Assembly (NCBI RefSeq): GCF_018638295.1
Contig: NZ_JABTTS010000001.1
Span: 1 to 64,000 of the forward strand
Length of the DNA: 64,000 bases
Direction: 5' to 3'
From: Streptomyces sp. CHD11
GTDB taxonomy: Bacteria; Actinomycetota; Actinomycetes; Streptomycetales; Streptomycetaceae
Shown: piece after piece, positions 60,178 through 64,000 of the stretch
Numbering within the stretch: the first letter of the stretch is position 1
How the letters are laid out: every line of letters starts with the position of its first letter
Position numbers and translations under genes: made by a program
Notes under the pieces: generated by a model
Databases searched by the model: none
What the model was told of the DNA's origin: nothing
The model's input: only the letters and a program-made list of their open reading frames with translations

Positions 60178-60300
60178 GTGTGCGAGGTCGTGACGGGGCG
60201 GGTCCATGGGTATCACGGCCGAACGGTGCGGGATGTGCCGCTCGGCGGACCACAGGTCGTGAAGGCGCGGCCGACCTGGCGGTGCTGCTCGCAATGCTGA
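60178..60300 (+). pseudogene. ISL3-like transposase zinc-finger fragment
   Basis: The reading VCEVVTGRVHGYHGRTVRDV followed by PLGGPQVV matches the N-terminal zinc-finger/strand region of ISL3-family transposases (C..C..VTGRVHGYH.RTVRDVPV.G..V). It stops at TGA 60298-60300. Only this short piece is left. Confidence 0.5.
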
Positions 60301-60340
60301 TCACCGCTGCGGAACAGCGTCCGTCCCGCAGCAGGCAGTC

Positions 60341-60672
60341 ATGAGCGAACGCGACGTCCTGTTCAACGAGATCGCGCAAGAGCTGCGCCCGATGCCAGAG
60401 GGCATCGAACGGTTCGACGGTCTCAGCCGGGAAGATCGCTCCGACCCGCTGTTGTTCCCGCGCCAGCACTGCGTTCAGGCATGTGCGCGGTTTCCAAGGA
60501 CGCACCAGGGAACAGCCGCCGTTCCGGGGTGCGCCCGACACACAAGCCCGCAGTGCTGATCGCACGAGGCCGGACCGACGAGCACCTGAGAAAGTTCGCC
60601 GACCTCACATCCCCGCGATGCGACTTCTCCAGGACGCCAAGGCGGCACCAGGCAATCCCCCGAAGGAGGTAG
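60341..60672 (+). pseudogene. DUF5958-like protein, frameshifted
   Basis: From the ATG at 60341 the frame reads MSERDVLFNEIAQELRPMPE with GIERFDGLSREDRSDPLLF, matching the start of DUF5958-type proteins of Streptomyces as I remember them. After a frame change near 60475, SRRSGVRPTHKPAVLIARGR with TDEHLRKFADLT continues the family pattern. The end is degraded. Such proteins are usually encoded near mobile or variable regions and their role is unknown. Confidence 0.55.
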
Positions 60673-60682
60673 CGCAACCCAC

Positions 60683-60763
60683 ATGAGTGATCGAACAGAG
60701 CATCACGACCCACTTCACCCGGCCACAGAAGAAGAGGACCCAATATTCGAATTCTCGTCCTAG
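60683..60763 (+). CDS. Possible 26-residue peptide with strong ribosome binding site
   Basis: ATG at 60683 follows GAAGGAGGT by 11 bp. The peptide begins MSDRTEHHDPLHPATEEE and ends DPIFEFSS. It is acidic and its codons have low GC3 (about half), unlike normal genes here but as sometimes seen in small RiPP precursor genes. It is in the same frame as the next small frame at 60848. Without a comparison it could equally be chance. Confidence 0.3.
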   Translation: MSDRTEHHDPLHPATEEEDPIFEFSS

Positions 60764-60847
60764 ATTTCGCCCGCCTCCACCCGTTACGGGGATACGGGAA
60801 CCGTCGTTACCCGATCACCCGTCCGCATCGCACGCCAAGGAGTCCCC

Positions 60848-60991
60848 ACGAAAACCGTACGTCGTCCTGCGCTTGTTTATCCCGCGTTCGATAACACCAC
60901 TGTTTCCTCAGGCGCCCCTCCGCACTCCGCAACCGACGGAGACACCCTGCCCATCCGTGGGTCACGACGGGACACGAGGTACCGGACATGA
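60848..60991 (+). CDS. Possible 47-residue peptide with ACG start, coupled to the exporter operon
   Basis: AAGGAG lies 5 bp before ACG at 60848; no ATG, GTG or TTG exists in this frame. The peptide reads TKTVRRPALVYPAFDNTTVS, then SGAPPHSATDGD and ends RRDTRYRT. Its TGA overlaps the next ATG (ATGA at 60988), which suggests coupling with the 132-residue gene. Either a rare ACG start is used, the original ATG has mutated, or the frame is not coding. Position ahead of an ABC exporter makes a peptide precursor imaginable, but no leader motif is conclusive. Confidence 0.25.
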   Translation, partial: TKTVRRPALVYPAFDNTTVSSGAPPHSATDGDTLPIRGSRRDTRYRT

Positions 60992-61386
60992 GCCACGCCA
61001 TCGCCCCTCTGAGGCCGACACCTCAAGGCAAGGGGCATGAGCGCCCTCTGCCCGCCGCGCCGGACCGGGAGCCGATAGCGTTCGTCGCAGTCAATACCGT
61101 GAGCGCGCTCGTCCAGGGTCTCCGGCACAGCGATGCCGTCGTGGCCGCCCGGAGTCCGAGGCATCGTCGAACGCCTGGTACGGGAGGGCCGTTCGGGAGC
61201 GAGAAGCCTCACCTGCTGACCGCCGATGCCACCCAGGTCCGGCTCCGGTCCGACGGCGCCGCCCTGTGTGTGCGCCCCATGGAAAGTGCGTCGCCCGACT
61301 GCCGCTCCATCGGCACGATCTTCCACCCGCTCACCCACGATTCGTACTACCGGGCCACCGACTGGCCTGCGGGAGGCGCCCGGTGA
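60988..61386 (+). CDS. 132-residue protein of unknown function, coupled to the ABC exporter
   Basis: From the ATG at 60988 (MSHAIAPLRPTPQGKGHERP) to a TGA that overlaps the exporter start as GTGA. The C-terminal part HLLTADATQVRLRSDGAALC with FHPLTHDSYYRATDWPAGG looks protein-like. The middle (ARSPRHRRTPGTGGPFG) is more basic and could mark a frame disturbance. No membrane segment is seen. I recognise no family. The stop-start overlap is the main evidence that it is real. Confidence 0.45.
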   Translation: MSHAIAPLRPTPQGKGHERPLPAAPDREPIAFVAVNTVSALVQGLRHSDAVVAARSPRHRRTPGTGGPFGSEKPHLLTADATQVRLRSDGAALCVRPMESASPDCRSIGTIFHPLTHDSYYRATDWPAGGAR

Positions 61387-63374
61387 AGAGGTTCTTCGGT
61401 CCGGTCACGATGGCCGACCCTCAGGTCTCCGACGCCGAACACGAGCTGTTCGGCGGACCCCTGCGCTACGACATGGGCTGGTCCCAGCACGAGCACGCGA
61501 CCTTGGACCTGACCATGATGTCGGCGCTGCGCTCCATGCCCACGCTTGTCGGCGTCACGCTGCGCATGGCCTGGCAGGCCGACCGGCGTGCCCTGCTCTC
61601 CGTCGCGATCAGCGAGATCGGCCAGGGCATCGCCGCTGCCGCCGGCCTGCTCGCCGTCAACGCCGTCATGCACGCCCTCCTCGCCGGCAGCGGCAGTGCT
61701 GCCGACCGGCTGCACGCCCTGCTGCCCGGCCTCCTGGCCGCCGCTGTCATCGGCGTCGTCAACTCCGCCCTGTCCGCCTGGTCCACCTCCCGCGCCGGGC
61801 GGCTGGAACCCAAGGTGGAGCGGATCGCCACCACCCAGTACCTGGCCGCCGCAGCCAAGGTGGAACTGGAGGCCATCGACGATCCCGACTTCCGGCGCCT
61901 CGTGGACATCGCCCAGCACGGGCCCAGCTCCGCCCGCCGCATGATCAGCTCCTGCGTCGCCGCACTGAACGGACTCATCTCCCTGATCACCACCGCGGGA
62001 GTCCTGGCCGTGCTCCACCCGGTGCTGTTGCCCCTGCTGCTCCTCATCGCCGCGCCGCGCGGCTGGGGCGCCATGCGCGTGGCACAGGAGCGGTACGTGT
62101 CGGTGATGAGCTGGATCGAGCACGTACGGGCCAGCCGCCTGATCGGCAACCTGCTCACCGAACGCACCGCCGCGCAGGAAGTCCGCCTCCACGCCGTCGG
62201 CGCCTTCCTCCTCAGCCGCTACGAGCGCATGGCCGAAAGCGCCGAGGCCGAGCAGGAGCGCCTTGCCTCCAGCAAGGCCCTGACCGAATGGGTGGCCTCC
62301 GCACTGTCCGGCCTGGCGATGGCCGCGACCTACGGGGCCATGTTCTGGCTGATCATGACGGGGCACATGAGCCTCGCCGTCGCCGGAACCGCCGTCATCG
62401 CCGTACGGACCGGCTCGGCGAGCCTGGGCGCACTGGTCATGAACATCAACCAGCTCCACGAGGAAAGCCTCTACGTTCGCGATCACGGCCGCTTCCTCGC
62501 CGAAGCCGACCGGCGGACGCTGCCCGCCGGCGGGGCTCCCGTGCCGGAACGGGTCAAGGAGATCGTCCTGGACCGGGTGACCTACCGGTATCCCGACCGG
62601 GACATGGCCGCCCTGGACGGGGTGTCCCTGACCCTGCCGATGGGGTCGGTGACCGCGGTGGTGGGTGAGAACGGTTCCGGCAAGAGCACCCTGATGAAAA
62701 TTCTCTCGGGCATGCTGCTGCCTGCCTCCGGCACGCTGCGCTGGGGCGAGGCGGATCTCACCGGCCTCGACCGGACCCAGGTCTTCGAGCGGGTCTCCCT
62801 GCTCACCCAGGACTTCCAGCGCTGGCCCGTGACCGCCGCGATGAACATCCGCCTCGGCCGCCCCGGCCACCCCGCCACGGACGACGACCTCAAGCCTTCG
62901 GTCGACTACGCCGTCGCGGGCCCCGTCATCGCCAAACTCCCCGACGGACTGCGCAGCCTGCTGGCCCGCGTGTTCCGCGGCGCAATCGAACTGTCCGGCG
63001 GCGAATGGCAGAAAGTGGGCCTGGCCCGCACGCACTGGCGTAGCTCGACATCACAGGCAGACGGCGTCCTCATCGTCGATGAACCGACCTCCGCCCTCGA
63101 CCCCGAAGCCGAGATCGAAGCCTTCGACCGCATCCGGCGCCTCGCCGCACCGAACCGGGCCGTAGTCCTGGTCACCCACCGCATGTCCGGCGTCCGCCAC
63201 GCCGACCACATCTACGTCCTGAACAACGGGCACCTCGCCGAGCACGGCACCCATGACGAACTCCTCGCCGCCCGTGGGCGGTACGCCGCCATGTTCGACG
63301 CCCAGGCCGCCCAGTACGCCCCGAGCGCAACCATCCCCCGTCCCGCCTCGCCCATCGTCTCGGACCAGGCATGA
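61383..63374 (+). CDS. ABC transporter, fused permease-ATPase (exporter type)
   Basis: The product is 663 residues from the GTG at 61383. About six membrane segments occupy residues 40-320 (for example LLPGLLAAAVIGVVNSALSA, GVLAVLHPVLLPLLLLIAAP). The ATPase domain has Walker A VVGENGSGKST (near 428), signature LSGGEWQKVGLAR (near 538), Walker B GVLIVDEPTSALD (near 561) and the switch His in VLVTHRMSG. It is a complete half-transporter expected to work as a homodimer, exporting a small molecule or peptide. It overlaps genes at both ends and so belongs to a tight operon. The neighbouring broken lasso-type cyclase hints at a peptide cargo. Confidence 0.9.
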   Translation: MKRFFGPVTMADPQVSDAEHELFGGPLRYDMGWSQHEHATLDLTMMSALRSMPTLVGVTLRMAWQADRRALLSVAISEIGQGIAAAAGLLAVNAVMHALLAGSGSAADRLHALLPGLLAAAVIGVVNSALSAWSTSRAGRLEPKVERIATTQYLAAAAKVELEAIDDPDFRRLVDIAQHGPSSARRMISSCVAALNGLISLITTAGVLAVLHPVLLPLLLLIAAPRGWGAMRVAQERYVSVMSWIEHVRASRLIGNLLTERTAAQEVRLHAVGAFLLSRYERMAESAEAEQERLASSKALTEWVASALSGLAMAATYGAMFWLIMTGHMSLAVAGTAVIAVRTGSASLGALVMNINQLHEESLYVRDHGRFLAEADRRTLPAGGAPVPERVKEIVLDRVTYRYPDRDMAALDGVSLTLPMGSVTAVVGENGSGKSTLMKILSGMLLPASGTLRWGEADLTGLDRTQVFERVSLLTQDFQRWPVTAAMNIRLGRPGHPATDDDLKPSVDYAVAGPVIAKLPDGLRSLLARVFRGAIELSGGEWQKVGLARTHWRSSTSQADGVLIVDEPTSALDPEAEIEAFDRIRRLAAPNRAVVLVTHRMSGVRHADHIYVLNNGHLAEHGTHDELLAARGRYAAMFDAQAAQYAPSATIPRPASPIVSDQA

Positions 63375-63731
63375 GCCGCTCGGCCGAAAGGCCCGCTGTG
63401 ACCACGCCGCCCACCACGGACCTCGACAACGCCGGTCGAGGAGACGGGCCTCGAACTCGGCCTGGACACACCGAAGCTGCTCCTGACGCACTTCCTGCAC
63501 ACCGGCCCGCGTCAGCCGCTGAACAAGGCGGGGCTCGTCTTCGACGGAGGACGGCTGACCGCCGGTCAGCTCGGTCGGATCCGCCTCGACCCCGCCGAGC
63601 ACGACATGTGGGCCGTCCACGACCTTGCGACCTGGCAGGAGCTGATGGCGCCGCGCGCCTTCGCCCGCCTCGATGCCATCGAACGAGCCCGGCGCTGCGA
63701 AGGCCCCGCCTACCTGATCACGCACACCTGA
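63371..63731 (+). pseudogene. NUDIX hydrolase, internally deleted / frameshifted
   Basis: The ATG at 63371 overlaps the exporter stop (ATGA). The first 20 codons (MSRSAERPAVTTPPTTDLD) are in one frame. From 63435 a second frame reads VEETGLELGLDTPKLLLTHF, then NKAGLVFDGGRLTAGQLGRI and ends at 63731. VEETGLELG is the end of the Nudix box (REx7EEx2GxE), but the upstream GGGx5 part and most of the N-terminal domain are missing. The original gene was an operon member and now has a deletion of roughly 150-200 bp with frame loss. Confidence 0.65.
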
Positions 63732-63751
63732 TCCCCCACCCAGGAGGAACC

Positions 63752-64000
63752 GTGCCCGCCGAGAACACCAACACCCGAGCCTGGCAGATCTACGGCCGGC
63801 GCCAACTGGCCCGCGCCTACACCCCGCCGATCCCCGAGCGGCTCGGCTGGACGCCTTGGGAAGGGATCGGACCGGGGGCAGAAGTCCTCGGTGACGTCAC
63901 CGGCCGCCGGGTCCTGGACATCGGCTCAGGAGCCGGTCACCACGCCGTCCACCTCGCCCGGGCACATGGAGCGCGCGTCACCGGCATCGAGCTGTCCCCG
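63752..64000 (+). CDS. Class I SAM-dependent methyltransferase, N-terminal part (cut by window edge)
   Basis: GTG at 63752 follows AGGAGG by 5 bp. The 83 visible residues read MPAENTNTRAWQIYGRRQLA and then the SAM-binding motif I VLDIGSGAGHHAVHLARAHG and ARVTGIELSP (motif II acidic residue). It starts 20 bp after the NUDIX remnant and is the last visible gene of the exporter operon. The substrate cannot be judged from this part. Confidence 0.85.
   Translation, partial: MPAENTNTRAWQIYGRRQLARAYTPPIPERLGWTPWEGIGPGAEVLGDVTGRRVLDIGSGAGHHAVHLARAHGARVTGIELSP

Overview
The window is high-GC DNA with GC-rich third codon positions, GGAGG-type ribosome binding sites, frequent GTG starts, GTGA/ATGA stop-start overlaps and a complete actinobacterial type VII (ESX-like) secretion locus. 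This points to Streptomyces or a close relative.

1-3.6 kb is an insertion-sequence scrapyard: an IS5-type element cut by the left edge, a truncated IS256 transposase fused to half an SDR gene, a broken cytochrome P450 and an IS3 tail.

3.6-40.6 kb is the core. A long minus-strand array runs from esxB/esxA (promoter near 28.2 kb) through an acidic T7SS-associated protein, an AAWKG-type coiled-coil protein, a YbaB/EbfC-like protein, a third WXG100-like protein, a 4,249-residue giant protein, an SseB-like protein and a protein with an ADP-ribosyltransferase-like C-terminus. A ricin-type lectin lies further on. The machinery follows: eccB and eccD (minus), eccC (plus, three ATPase domains), mycP (minus) and an eccA-like gene (plus) that fuses a beta-helix to two AAA domains. 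No eccE is seen. The giant protein has a CpnT-like N-terminus, a zincin-like HExxH domain, a lower-GC domain of unknown function, and two tandem units of about 1,050 residues, each with a His and a Cys 47 residues apart as in caspase-fold proteases. I infer that EsxA/B and the large proteins are exported or handled by EccABCD. The mycosin has lost its catalytic Asp and oxyanion Asn.

40.6-55 kb holds accessory genes and decay: an NAD(P)H oxidoreductase divergent from a GlxA-type regulator; an alpha/beta hydrolase with a coupled TetR regulator behind a double operator; a TetR/SDR divergent pair with two identical palindromes; a truncated serine hydrolase; and remnants of IS5, IS481 and IS21 elements. 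One IS5-type copy carries a passenger gene between its ends.

55-64 kb looks like a decayed lasso-type (macrolactam) peptide locus: a response regulator split by a stop codon, an asparagine-synthetase-like cyclase with two frameshifts and a lost C-terminus, and an intact AraC regulator. A tightly overlapping operon follows: a 132-residue protein, an ABC exporter, a broken NUDIX gene and a methyltransferase cut by the right edge.
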